A stretch of DNA of 46,131 nt from a virus, in IMG/VR virus record IMGVR_UViG_3300037882_000817, positions 1 to 46,131 of that record; one strand, written 5' to 3'. The position numbers were made by a program, and so were the translations under genes. The notes under the pieces were generated by a model. That model was not told the origin of the DNA, searched no databases, and worked only from the letters and a program-made list of their open reading frames with translations. The first letter of the stretch is position 1. Each line of letters begins with the position of its first letter. Of the stretch, positions 20,464 through 28,798 are shown piece by piece.

Positions 20464-23400
20464 TTAGAAAAGTGCCCTGTATGCGTAAGCATCGGCGGCG
20501 TCTTTCGTGCAAACTCGGAACGTGTCAGCCACTCCAGCGCCGCCCTGGACCATGGCGAGCTTCCCGCGATTCGATGAATTGCAGGTCGGCTCGGCCACGC
20601 TACCCCATTGCGGGATCGTGTCGCCAGCGATAGCGAATCCGAGCGTTCCGCTGCCAAGCGTAGCGTTGTTGGCGCGCCACTCCGTGAGGTTGGTGGTCGA
20701 TTGCCCAGCGCCTGCTTGAATGATTTCGCGGGTTGCGCCGGTTGTGGCGGTGGTGTCAAAGATCGCGAGGTCCACGCCGGAGACTTGGCCGTTGTATGCC
20801 GTTGCGCCAAAATTCCACTGACCTGTTGCTTCCATCCTCGCGGAAATAACCCCTGAGCTAGAAGCCCCAAACGTGAATGCGGGGCGAGTCGATAAATTTG
20901 CGAGTGTTCCGTTTAGCGGGTCGCCGGAGACCTGGAACGCCTGAAACGAAACCAGAGAAGTTGTGCCAGTGTCATTAGCGGAGGTAGTTAATCCACGAAA
21001 AACTAGCCCTTCTCTCGTTGATCCGCTTCCGATGCCTACGGTCATTGGGACAAAAGCCGTATCCGCTAAAGTTGCGTTCCCTAAAATAAGTTCCGCTCCC
21101 GACGCATCGGAAACCGTGGCGCGCCAAACAGCCTCACGCACACCAGCCTGTGACTGTATACTGCTCACAAACTGCCCATACGCATCGATTGCTAGCCGAT
21201 CCGCCCCATTTACTTCTGCCTGGATCAGGTTCCCGGTGAAACCAGAAGGCGCGTTGATGCAAAACTCCTGCCCTGCCGACGATCCAGACGCAATCGCCGC
21301 CGTACCAGCGGTCAACGCGCACCGCGTAGCCGACGCAGCCGGTGTTACCCCGATTCGTAATTCCCCCGCGTTCGGTTCGCTCGTGCTTTCGATCTCAGAC
21401 GGTGCCGTTCCCGCGCCGCCCCATCGCACCAGCGTTCCCGCAGTACCTGCCGCCGACGATGCCCACGCCGTGCCAGACGAGAAGTACGGAATCCCGCCGC
21501 TCGTACCGGCAATCGTGAATGCTGGCGTGGTCGTCGGGTTGGCAATTGAGACGATCCCGCCAGTCCATCCGACACTAGTGACCGTACCGCCGCCACCTCC
21601 GCCGGCCCCCAGCGCCACATTCGCGCCGTTGATCCGCGCGGTCAGTTCGTTCGCCGCCGAGTCGTACCAGAGATCGCCGTTCGAAGGCGCGGATGGGTCG
21701 CCCGCTTGAGATCCCACGTTGATCCCGGCGTTCGTGCCGTCAGGGTTGAACGTCTGGCGAACGCCGTCTGGGAATGTGATCGCGCCGGTCAGCGTCAACG
21801 TCGAGAGCGTTGTCGCGCCCGCAAGCGAGTTGGTCGCCGCGCCCTCCTGGACGATACCCCGGCAGGTGGTGATACCGGAGCCGCATTGATCGGAGACCAG
21901 GATGCCGGTGCGCGTGGTGATCGTGCCGCTTGAAACTGGTGTATTCACGCCAATCCCAACCGCCGATGTCAGTGTCCCGGCGAGGTGTAGCAGGTTCTCC
22001 GAATATCCAACATACGTTGGGATCGTTACCCCGCTCGCAGAGATCGCAAATAGCGAATCGTACCCAGCCATGCCACGCCCGCTGGGATTCGATGCAGGCG
22101 CCCAAATGAGGGTGTTGGACACCCCGATTGCGTGATCGGTCGTCTGCACTTGAGTGTCGCGCAGCGTCAGCGTCGTCGTGTCCACGTCCCTGTCGATCAT
22201 GGACTCGTTGCCGATTGCCATGTGCCCAGAGATGAACAAGCCGCCGAGGTTGACGGATTCCGTTTCCGAATTGGTCGATTGCTCCCAGGTGTTAGTCGTG
22301 TAGCAGTAATGCCAGACCTTCGCGTCCGTCTCGTAAAAGCGGTCGCCGAGTGTGCATGTTCCCGGTGTTGCCGTGCCGGTGGTGTAGCTAATGCCCTGCG
22401 TTTGCGTGATCGTTCGAGTGTAGAAGTCGCCGCTCGCGTCCCTCGCCACGATGGCCGAATTCGTCGCCGCGCTTGCGGCGGTTGTATTGGCGTTCGGCAG
22501 CACGCCGGTGACTTCGGTGGTCAAGTCCACGTCCGCGCATCCCTCCGCCGCGCCCGATGCGTCGACGCCGCGCGGGATGTTACCAGAGCAGTTCGCGCCG
22601 TTGGCCGCTAGCGCGGATGCGGTCGAAGCGTTGCCGGTGAACGCTGCTGCTTCCATTGTGGCGAGCGCGGAATCGGCGGCGTTCCGAACTTGCATGGTGC
22701 CGGACGAATTCTTGATCCGTGGGCCGCTAGCGCCGCTATCGATCTGAAACGAGGTTGCCGTGGTGCCGGTATCGGTGTTCTGTGTGTGCCCGCCGCCCGA
22801 TACGGTCGCCCAGGTGCCATCGCCGCGCAGATACGTCGTGCCGTCCGCCGTGCCGCTGCCGAGCCGCGCCGTGGGGACCGTGCCGCTCGCGAGATCCGAA
22901 GCGCTGCCGCTTGTCGCAATAGTCGCCAGCACCGTGCAGTTTTCCGACGCGCCAGAGGCGTCGACGCCGCGCGCATACGATCCAGCCGAACAGTTTGCTC
23001 CGTTCGCGGCGAGCGCCGTCGCCGTGGCGGCGTTGCCCGTGGTGCTGCCCGAGGAGCCGCTCACGTTGCCTGTGACGTCGCCCGTCAGGTTGCCGCTAAA
23101 TGTGCCGGTGGTCGTGCCGGGTAGCGTCGGGTTCGTCGGGATGCTGAACGTCGGCGCGCCCGCCACGCCATCGCCGTTGGTGACCGTGATCTGGTTCGCT
23201 GTTCCGGTGAGCGTTCGCGGCGTGTATGTCGCCGCTCCGGTACGCGAGAGTATCCCGGTCGTCGAGAGCGCCGCAACCGCCGTCAGATCCGCATCAAGCG
23301 GCTGCTTGGCGTCCAGCGCGGCCTGAAGGTCGGTTTGATCCGAGAGCGTGCCTGTGATCGCGCCCCATGCCGCGCTGCCGCCACCAGAGGCGTTGATTGT

Positions 23401-24492
23401 CGTTCCCGTGATCGACAAGTTCGTCCCGAGCGTCAGGTGCGTGTACGCGCCTGCGCTGTCATCCCAGAACAGGATGCGGTCCGCGTTGGGATCGGCTAGC
23501 GCCGCGATCTGCTGGACCTCCGTATCAAACGCCAGCACATCAGTCCCGATCACCAAACCTAGCGCCGTTCGCGCCCCGCTGGCCGTGGACGAGCCGGTTC
23601 CGCCGCGAGATACCGCAAGGGTGCCAGCCCAGGTCAAGACGTGCGCATTCGATCCGCTGACGATGGTGACGTTGGTGTCGTTCGTGAAGGTCTGGGTGCT
23701 GCCGGTCTGCGAGTTCAACGAGGTCAGGCCAGATCCGCCAGCCGCGCAGCTATCCGGCCCCCATGTCGCCGTGGTCGTGTCGTACACGAGGCACTGGCCG
23801 TCCGTCGCACCACCGCCGTTGAGTTGCGAGAGGGTGAACATCACCGTAGGACTCGGAACAGTCGTCGCGCGGATCTGGTAGAGCTTCGTATCGCCCGCCG
23901 TCACGTCCCATGTTTCTAGCCAGCCAGTACCACGCGAGGGCGTGAATCGTGCGCTGTACGACGTACCCGCTGGCGTTATAGCGCTGTTGGTGTAGAGCGT
24001 GATCGTCACGACGCCCGCTGATAGTTGCGCCGAGCAGTCGCCGCCGGTGACGCCAAGACAGAGCGTGTACGACCAGCCCGCGAGCGATGTCGTCCCGCTG
24101 TAGAGCGGTTGCGCCGATCCCGGAGCGTTGAGCGTGACGACGATCCTGCCCGTCCACGCCGCGCCGCCGACCGAGGAGGTGATGGCGTCGGAGATCGTGG
24201 CGGTCTGAGCGTGCAGCGCCGCCACAAACAAAAGCGGCAGGAAATGTTTCGCCGCCCACGCCACGCCGCCGCCGATCAGCGCGGACGCCGCCGTTATCGC
24301 CTTCCATGCGCCGCGAGCTTCGGCTACCTTGTCCTTCATCATGTCGTGAGCGTCTTCGAGTTTCGACACGCGCCCGTTTTGCTTTGCGATCTGCTCCTTG
24401 ATGTTTTCGAGCTTCTCGTCATGTCGGCCCATTAACTCGCGGATATCGCCGAGTGCTTCCCGCAAATCGTCCATTGTCATGGCTCCCTGCAT
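20464..24492 (-). CDS. Large tail fibre with coiled-coil/membrane N-terminus
   Basis: This 1342-residue protein is a fusion. Residues 7-60 are a charged coiled coil (RHDEKLENIKEQIAKQNGRV), 63-96 are hydrophobic and end LLFVAALHAQ like the signal peptides of its neighbours. The rest is a tail-fibre sequence with SRGGTGSSTASGARTALG, YLRGDGTWATV and two related blocks around ANGANCSAGSYARGVDASGA. Many cysteines occur in the fibre part. The first 95 residues resemble a XhlA/holin-associated protein and might be a separate gene whose stop was lost, with the fibre starting at an alternative codon near residue 85. Confidence 0.75.
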   Translation of the reverse strand: MQGAMTMDDLREALGDIRELMGRHDEKLENIKEQIAKQNGRVSKLEDAHDMMKDKVAEARGAWKAITAASALIGGGVAWAAKHFLPLLFVAALHAQTATISDAITSSVGGAAWTGRIVVTLNAPGSAQPLYSGTTSLAGWSYTLCLGVTGGDCSAQLSAGVVTITLYTNSAITPAGTSYSARFTPSRGTGWLETWDVTAGDTKLYQIRATTVPSPTVMFTLSQLNGGGATDGQCLVYDTTTATWGPDSCAAGGSGLTSLNSQTGSTQTFTNDTNVTIVSGSNAHVLTWAGTLAVSRGGTGSSTASGARTALGLVIGTDVLAFDTEVQQIAALADPNADRILFWDDSAGAYTHLTLGTNLSITGTTINASGGGSAAWGAITGTLSDQTDLQAALDAKQPLDADLTAVAALSTTGILSRTGAATYTPRTLTGTANQITVTNGDGVAGAPTFSIPTNPTLPGTTTGTFSGNLTGDVTGNVSGSSGSTTGNAATATALAANGANCSAGSYARGVDASGASENCTVLATIATSGSASDLASGTVPTARLGSGTADGTTYLRGDGTWATVSGGGHTQNTDTGTTATSFQIDSGASGPRIKNSSGTMQVRNAADSALATMEAAAFTGNASTASALAANGANCSGNIPRGVDASGAAEGCADVDLTTEVTGVLPNANTTAASAATNSAIVARDASGDFYTRTITQTQGISYTTGTATPGTCTLGDRFYETDAKVWHYCYTTNTWEQSTNSETESVNLGGLFISGHMAIGNESMIDRDVDTTTLTLRDTQVQTTDHAIGVSNTLIWAPASNPSGRGMAGYDSLFAISASGVTIPTYVGYSENLLHLAGTLTSAVGIGVNTPVSSGTITTRTGILVSDQCGSGITTCRGIVQEGAATNSLAGATTLSTLTLTGAITFPDGVRQTFNPDGTNAGINVGSQAGDPSAPSNGDLWYDSAANELTARINGANVALGAGGGGGGTVTSVGWTGGIVSIANPTTTPAFTIAGTSGGIPYFSSGTAWASSAAGTAGTLVRWGGAGTAPSEIESTSEPNAGELRIGVTPAASATRCALTAGTAAIASGSSAGQEFCINAPSGFTGNLIQAEVNGADRLAIDAYGQFVSSIQSQAGVREAVWRATVSDASGAELILGNATLADTAFVPMTVGIGSGSTREGLVFRGLTTSANDTGTTSLVSFQAFQVSGDPLNGTLANLSTRPAFTFGASSSGVISARMEATGQWNFGATAYNGQVSGVDLAIFDTTATTGATREIIQAGAGQSTTNLTEWRANNATLGSGTLGFAIAGDTIPQWGSVAEPTCNSSNRGKLAMVQGGAGVADTFRVCTKDAADAYAYRALF

Positions 24493-24513
24493 TGGTCTGT
24501 ACTCCTGATTTCA

Positions 24514-24753
24514 TCAGTGCTTCGGCGGGTCTTGCGGCGAAGGCCGCGCCGGTGGTTTTCCGTGCCCAAGTGGATATTGCGGCATCGGCTCATGCCCACT
24601 TGGTTCGTAATCTTGCGGACGCCTCGAATACAGCGCGCCCAGCGCAACGACCGCCGACGCCACCGAACTCACTAACTTGTCGTCTGACGAGACGAGCGGC
24701 GCGGCGGCTCCGGCTGCAAGGGTGAAGGCGATCTTGAACCAGCGGCGCTTCAT
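24514..24753 (-). CDS. Candidate holin (small membrane protein)
   Basis: This 79-residue protein starts at ATG 24753 in an ATGA overlap. A basic N-terminus (MKRRWFK) precedes two hydrophobic stretches (IAFTLAAGAAAPLV and VASAVVALGALY) separated by a short acidic turn, and the tail is proline-rich and polar. The size and shape suit a class II holin and the place, beside fibre genes at the end of the late operon, fits lysis. No endolysin is identified to pair with it. Confidence 0.5.
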   Translation of the reverse strand: MKRRWFKIAFTLAAGAAAPLVSSDDKLVSSVASAVVALGALYSRRPQDYEPSGHEPMPQYPLGHGKPPARPSPQDPPKH

Positions 24754-25187
24754 TGCTTGACCCAAAAGCCCTTGAATGGCGTCTCGCGACTGTAGAGAAA
24801 CTTCATGCCGTTCACTTCGCGCGGTTCACCGGTTTCGTGCATCTGGTTTGTCCGGTCGTAATAGCTTCGCGTGGTATAAGGAATCAGCGCTCCAATGCCT
24901 TGTCCAACCTCCCCTGCGACGTCTTTCGGCATGTAGTCGGCTGGGGTTCTATCGGAGCATGGAACATTCAGTAACTCGAACCCGCCCTCCGGGAATGAGT
25001 CCGTTTTTGGTCGTCTCTTGCGTTCGGCCGTCACCGTGACCGGAGGCTGCCCTGTCTTGATTGCGTTTTTGGCCGCGTTGTCGCAGGCGGTCTCGTGGTT
25101 GTCCGAGTTCAACTCATTGATGACATCGGCGGCTTCCTGTTGGGCGGTATAGAACCGTGCAATGTACTTCTCATCAACTGAAAACAT
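24750..25187 (-). CDS. Hypothetical late protein near holin candidate
   Basis: This 145-residue soluble protein starts after AAGGAG. I see no known lysozyme, amidase or peptidase motif. It has three cysteines, a basic linker (TAERKRRPKTD) and a C-terminal tyrosine-rich part (ALIPYTTRSYYDRTNQMHET). Its position between the secreted protein and the holin candidate makes it a possible lysis or virion-accessory protein. Confidence 0.55.
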   Translation of the reverse strand: MFSVDEKYIARFYTAQQEAADVINELNSDNHETACDNAAKNAIKTGQPPVTVTAERKRRPKTDSFPEGGFELLNVPCSDRTPADYMPKDVAGEVGQGIGALIPYTTRSYYDRTNQMHETGEPREVNGMKFLYSRETPFKGFWVKQ

Positions 25188-25209
25188 TCTTCACTCCTTT
25201 TGTTCTATT

Positions 25210-25926
25210 CTACTTTTCTTCAACCAGGACCTGAACACCGACCGTCTCCCAGTCCATATCCGCGAATACAACAGCGGCCACGCGCCGCCCAGACGGTTGC
25301 GTGTACGGTTCAGCGAGGTACGAGAGCGTTTCTTCGCCACGCTTGGCGGTCACACGCACGGCAACGGCGCTCTGATTGCGCGGGTCGACGAAGACCTGCG
25401 TGTACTTGCCGGACGCGGGCATTCCGGTTAACTCGCGCAGCTTGTCGAAGTCCACGCACGAGGTGTAGTATTCGGCGGTAGCGGTGGACGCTTGGATGCC
25501 GCAAGCGGTGGGCTTGGGTTCGTCCTGCGCCGCCGATTTGATCTGAGCCAGAGGTAGGTTCGTCGGATTGAATTTATCGATTTTCACTTCGCTCGACCGC
25601 ACGACAAGCCGCTTGTCTTTCGCGTGATATTCGAAGTTCTCGTGATAGATGGAGTTGAAGCCACGCGCGTCCATCATTTTGTCGTTGATCCGCGTTCCAG
25701 ACGGCCCCATTTCGTATTGAACATCGACGCCCGGCGCTACGATCACTGGGTACGTGGTATGGTCGGACCACGGCCCGCAGTACCCGGTCGTGACCGTCTG
25801 CGCCATGCCCGGCCCGTCGCAGACGGTGTTGCAGCCGTCGCCTGCCGGTCGGCAATTGCGCGGCGAGTTGCCCTGCCCGAACGCCAGCGTGGCGGAGGCT
25901 ATGATTCCGATGATTCGATGTCTCAC
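25210..25926 (-). CDS. Cysteine-rich secreted-looking protein with Sec signal
   Basis: This 238-residue protein starts at GTG 25926 (GTGA overlap). It begins MRHRIIGIIASATLAFGQ, a clear signal. The mature N-terminus is rich in cysteine (NCRPAGDGCNTVCDGPG and GYCGPW), and two more cysteines occur later, so disulphides in an oxidising compartment are likely. No family is recognised. It could be an exported accessory protein, an envelope-acting protein or a virion protein displayed outside the cytoplasm. Confidence 0.7.
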   Translation of the reverse strand: MRHRIIGIIASATLAFGQGNSPRNCRPAGDGCNTVCDGPGMAQTVTTGYCGPWSDHTTYPVIVAPGVDVQYEMGPSGTRINDKMMDARGFNSIYHENFEYHAKDKRLVVRSSEVKIDKFNPTNLPLAQIKSAAQDEPKPTACGIQASTATAEYYTSCVDFDKLRELTGMPASGKYTQVFVDPRNQSAVAVRVTAKRGEETLSYLAEPYTQPSGRRVAAVVFADMDWETVGVQVLVEEK

Positions 25927-26207
25927 TTTTTAACCTCGGCTTTCGGCGCGGACGGAATGGGCCGCTCGTAGACGAACCCGGCGCGCGGATCGACGGCGCA
26001 AGCGGGCATCGGGATTCCGGCCTTCGCGCAGATCGATGCGACTACGGCCTCGTAGCGGAGCTGGATGTTTTCGAGTCGGAGCGAATCGGCTTCTTCAAGC
26101 TGAAAGCGCTTCATTGGTTCCGGTTTCGGCGGCGCGGGTTTCGCGGCCTCCGGTTTGTCTTGCGCGGCTAAAGTGAGCGCCGCGAGTGTGAATGCTAGTT
26201 TTAGCAT
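25923..26207 (-). CDS. Small secreted-looking protein with Sec signal
   Basis: This 94-residue protein starts at ATG 26207 after CAGGAGG, overlapping the spike stop. It begins MLKLAFTLAALTLAAQ, then a proline/lysine/alanine-rich stretch (KPEAAKPAPPKPEP), then a helical domain with two cysteines. This layout (signal, flexible proline-rich spacer, helix) resembles small spanin outer subunits or periplasmic linkers, but no lipobox is present. Confidence 0.65.
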   Translation of the reverse strand: MLKLAFTLAALTLAAQDKPEAAKPAPPKPEPMKRFQLEEADSLRLENIQLRYEAVVASICAKAGIPMPACAVDPRAGFVYERPIPSAPKAEVKK

Positions 26208-28798
26208 GTGCCTCCTGTTAAAATCCCATTGCCAAAGATCAATGTGCATGTGCCGGTACCGGCTGCGTCCCGAACGGTTTTAGTGACGGACAAGCCATTT
26301 GATCCATTCGACTGAAGATTGCCGCCAGATAGAATATCGAGCGAGCCACCGGACGGTATATCCACTTGCAAAAAATAACCGTAATCAAAATAAATGCTGT
26401 TCCCGCGAGTAGCAATAGCCCCAATGTTGTACGTACTGCCCGTTCCGAACGCTATGTTCCCTGCAAATGTCTGTCCTGCCGTGAACGTATTCGCACCGGA
26501 AAACGTTTGCGCGATGTTTGTTCCGGCAATCGTGTAATTCGCGTCTTGAACTGTCAAAGCCCTTGTGGTTGCGGTTGTTAGTCCGTCTACCTCAAAACGT
26601 ACTATTTTCGTAGCATCGGCAGAGCCTTTTACTATCGCGGTCGTATCTACAACCGGAAGAGAACTTGAACCACAGCCAGTGCAAGTACCAGAAACATTCA
26701 AGTCAACAAAGTACCCAGTCAACCAGCGATTCATAGACGCGCCAATATTGTAAGCCGATGCAGTCTGCGGCAGCATGTCTGAGTTTATCTCGTTGCCGAA
26801 ATTCACATCTCCATTGAATTGGATCTCGCCACTTACAAGCGTAATCATGGCCGTGTTGTTTCGCTCGATAACGACGTTCGCAGCGGTGTTCGTTCCGATA
26901 GTGGGTGTGACGACTTGATCGAAGTATCCAGAGCCGTAGCTGTAGGACGAATCACCAATCGACCCAAGCCCAGTGAATCCAGGCCGAAGCGTTCCGCTCA
27001 TCGTGTTGATCGAGCCGCTCAGCGTCGCGTTACCACCAACAACCAGAACATCGTCAATCGTCACGTCATCGTTGACGATTGTGATTGCGGTTTCGTACCC
27101 ACCAACTCCCGTCGCTGTTTGAATCGTGACCTCCTCCGAAGAGAAGGTATTCGAGGTATAGCGCCCGCAAATCCGGCCAGCCACATATACAGTCGATCCA
27201 ACTGAATCCGTCGCCGACATCGCATAACAAGCGCCGTAAGCGCCAGTGTACGCGTTCTCGGCTACGACAGCGTTATAAGTGCTCGGGTCGTCGACACTGA
27301 AGTCTCCGAGATGGCCGTACAGCACGGACGGGCGAAGCGCGTCTGTGCCAACCGAGTAAGCATCGTCTGCGCCAGGGACCCAGTTATAAGACGAGTCGAT
27401 CTCCCACCGCAGGCCGGGCACATACGGCGAGCCGGTCGTTAATCCAGTCTCGCCAAAGAACGCCATGCGGCCCTGCGAGAGCCGGAGGATAGACGCCTGC
27501 GTAGCCCGTGGAATGAAGTTCGTACCATCCCACTCGATGCCCGCCATAAACCACGCCTGGTGGTCCTGCGCGGAAAAGAGGTATGCCCCACCCGTCGAGG
27601 TGTTCGACATGTGAATCTGCGTCCCGGCCCCCCGCCCATCGATCAGGAAATCCCCGCCGTGAAGCGTCAGGTGTCCGCTGCTGGCGTCGGAGAACTTGAT
27701 TCCGCTCACGCCCGCGTCGTAGATGTTGTCGAAGTTATCGCCCGTGAACGTGACAGGATCAAACCCGCCGATCACGCGGTTGCCGAGGAATGTCGAGCCG
27801 GTGACGTTGAACGCCTGAATCGGCGCGGTCGTCACGGAGTCGATCTTGTTGTCGTTGCAAACGATCCGCGAGCCATACGTGCAGGTCGTGTCGCAGTAGA
27901 AGTCAATGCCAACCGCGCCGCTTTCAATGTGGTTCGAATTAACGATGATATCACCGACGCCGGAGCTTCCGTGAATGTAAATGCACGTCCCTCCCGCCGC
28001 CATCGTCGCCGTGTTGCCGGTGATGATCCAGCCGGTCCCTGGCGTGTTGCGATCAACGCAGTTGAACGGGCCGACGAAAAGGTTGTCTTGGATATGGACG
28101 AAACTCGATTGAATCGATGGCGCGACAACGATGCCCTTGTACACGTTGTCGAACGTCAAGCGGTGAATCGTCGTGTAATCGATCAGTCCGGTTCCAATCG
28201 CGCGAATGCCGATCTGCGAAGTTCCGCCGTTGCCCTTGATCGTGAAGTCGCTGAAGTCCATCGCGATAAACTCACCGCTTGTCGCCACCGTGGGGATATC
28301 GATGATCGTGGCGTTTGTGGTCGAGTAAAGCTGCGAGACATCGCGCCCTTGCCCGCGCATCCCCTGATAGCTCGATGTGAATGTCACCCCGGTGACCAAG
28401 CAAACCCCCGGCGGGAGAACCACGACGCCACGGTTCGAGCCAATCGCCGCGATAGTGGCCGCGATAGCAGCCGTGTCGTCCGTCGCGCCATCACAGACCG
28501 CGCCGTAAGACCGCACGTCGTAATCAGCCGCCCCGCATGTCGCCCAGGACCAAACTCCCGCCGTGGTCCCGGTGAGGCATTGGCCGCTGGTTGTGGGATG
28601 CGCGCTCGGCCAGGTATTCGTAATCGTTGCCGCAAGAGAAGCGTTGCTGCGAAACTGAACCTCATGCGAACCGTTCGCATACTTCTCGCGAAACGCAAGT
28701 ATCCCTGTCGCCGAATCGTCCTGCTTGGGGATGATCGTTCGCTTCACGTCGGACTGAGCGAAGGCTACGGCCGATAGAGTCAGTATGAGGATTCTCAT
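26201..28798 (-). CDS. Pectate-lyase-like tail spike with Sec signal
   Basis: This 865-residue protein has a right-handed beta-helix start, DYDVRSYGAVCDGATDDTAA (residues 92-111), then GVVVLPPGVCLVTG, which is the Pectate_lyase_3 style of phage spikes that bind or cut surface polysaccharide. The C-terminal half has fibre-like repeats. It begins MRILILTLSAVAFAQ, a signal peptide, and contains about fifteen cysteines, both unusual for a virion spike. ATG 28798 makes an ATGA overlap with the tail-tip gene and has AAGGAAGG eight bases upstream, so the signal is inside the translated protein. Confidence 0.8.
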   Translation of the reverse strand: MRILILTLSAVAFAQSDVKRTIIPKQDDSATGILAFREKYANGSHEVQFRSNASLAATITNTWPSAHPTTSGQCLTGTTAGVWSWATCGAADYDVRSYGAVCDGATDDTAAIAATIAAIGSNRGVVVLPPGVCLVTGVTFTSSYQGMRGQGRDVSQLYSTTNATIIDIPTVATSGEFIAMDFSDFTIKGNGGTSQIGIRAIGTGLIDYTTIHRLTFDNVYKGIVVAPSIQSSFVHIQDNLFVGPFNCVDRNTPGTGWIITGNTATMAAGGTCIYIHGSSGVGDIIVNSNHIESGAVGIDFYCDTTCTYGSRIVCNDNKIDSVTTAPIQAFNVTGSTFLGNRVIGGFDPVTFTGDNFDNIYDAGVSGIKFSDASSGHLTLHGGDFLIDGRGAGTQIHMSNTSTGGAYLFSAQDHQAWFMAGIEWDGTNFIPRATQASILRLSQGRMAFFGETGLTTGSPYVPGLRWEIDSSYNWVPGADDAYSVGTDALRPSVLYGHLGDFSVDDPSTYNAVVAENAYTGAYGACYAMSATDSVGSTVYVAGRICGRYTSNTFSSEEVTIQTATGVGGYETAITIVNDDVTIDDVLVVGGNATLSGSINTMSGTLRPGFTGLGSIGDSSYSYGSGYFDQVVTPTIGTNTAANVVIERNNTAMITLVSGEIQFNGDVNFGNEINSDMLPQTASAYNIGASMNRWLTGYFVDLNVSGTCTGCGSSSLPVVDTTAIVKGSADATKIVRFEVDGLTTATTRALTVQDANYTIAGTNIAQTFSGANTFTAGQTFAGNIAFGTGSTYNIGAIATRGNSIYFDYGYFLQVDIPSGGSLDILSGGNLQSNGSNGLSVTKTVRDAAGTGTCTLIFGNGILTGGTC

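Noticed and set aside
20963-21709. 248-codon rightward frame opposite the fibre gene
   Set aside because: It mirrors the glycine/serine/threonine-rich fibre codons, with proline and alanine runs typical of an antisense shadow.
27560-28777. 405-codon rightward frame opposite the spike gene
   Set aside because: The arginine- and valine-rich composition and the lack of a ribosome-binding site mark it as a shadow of the spike coding sequence.
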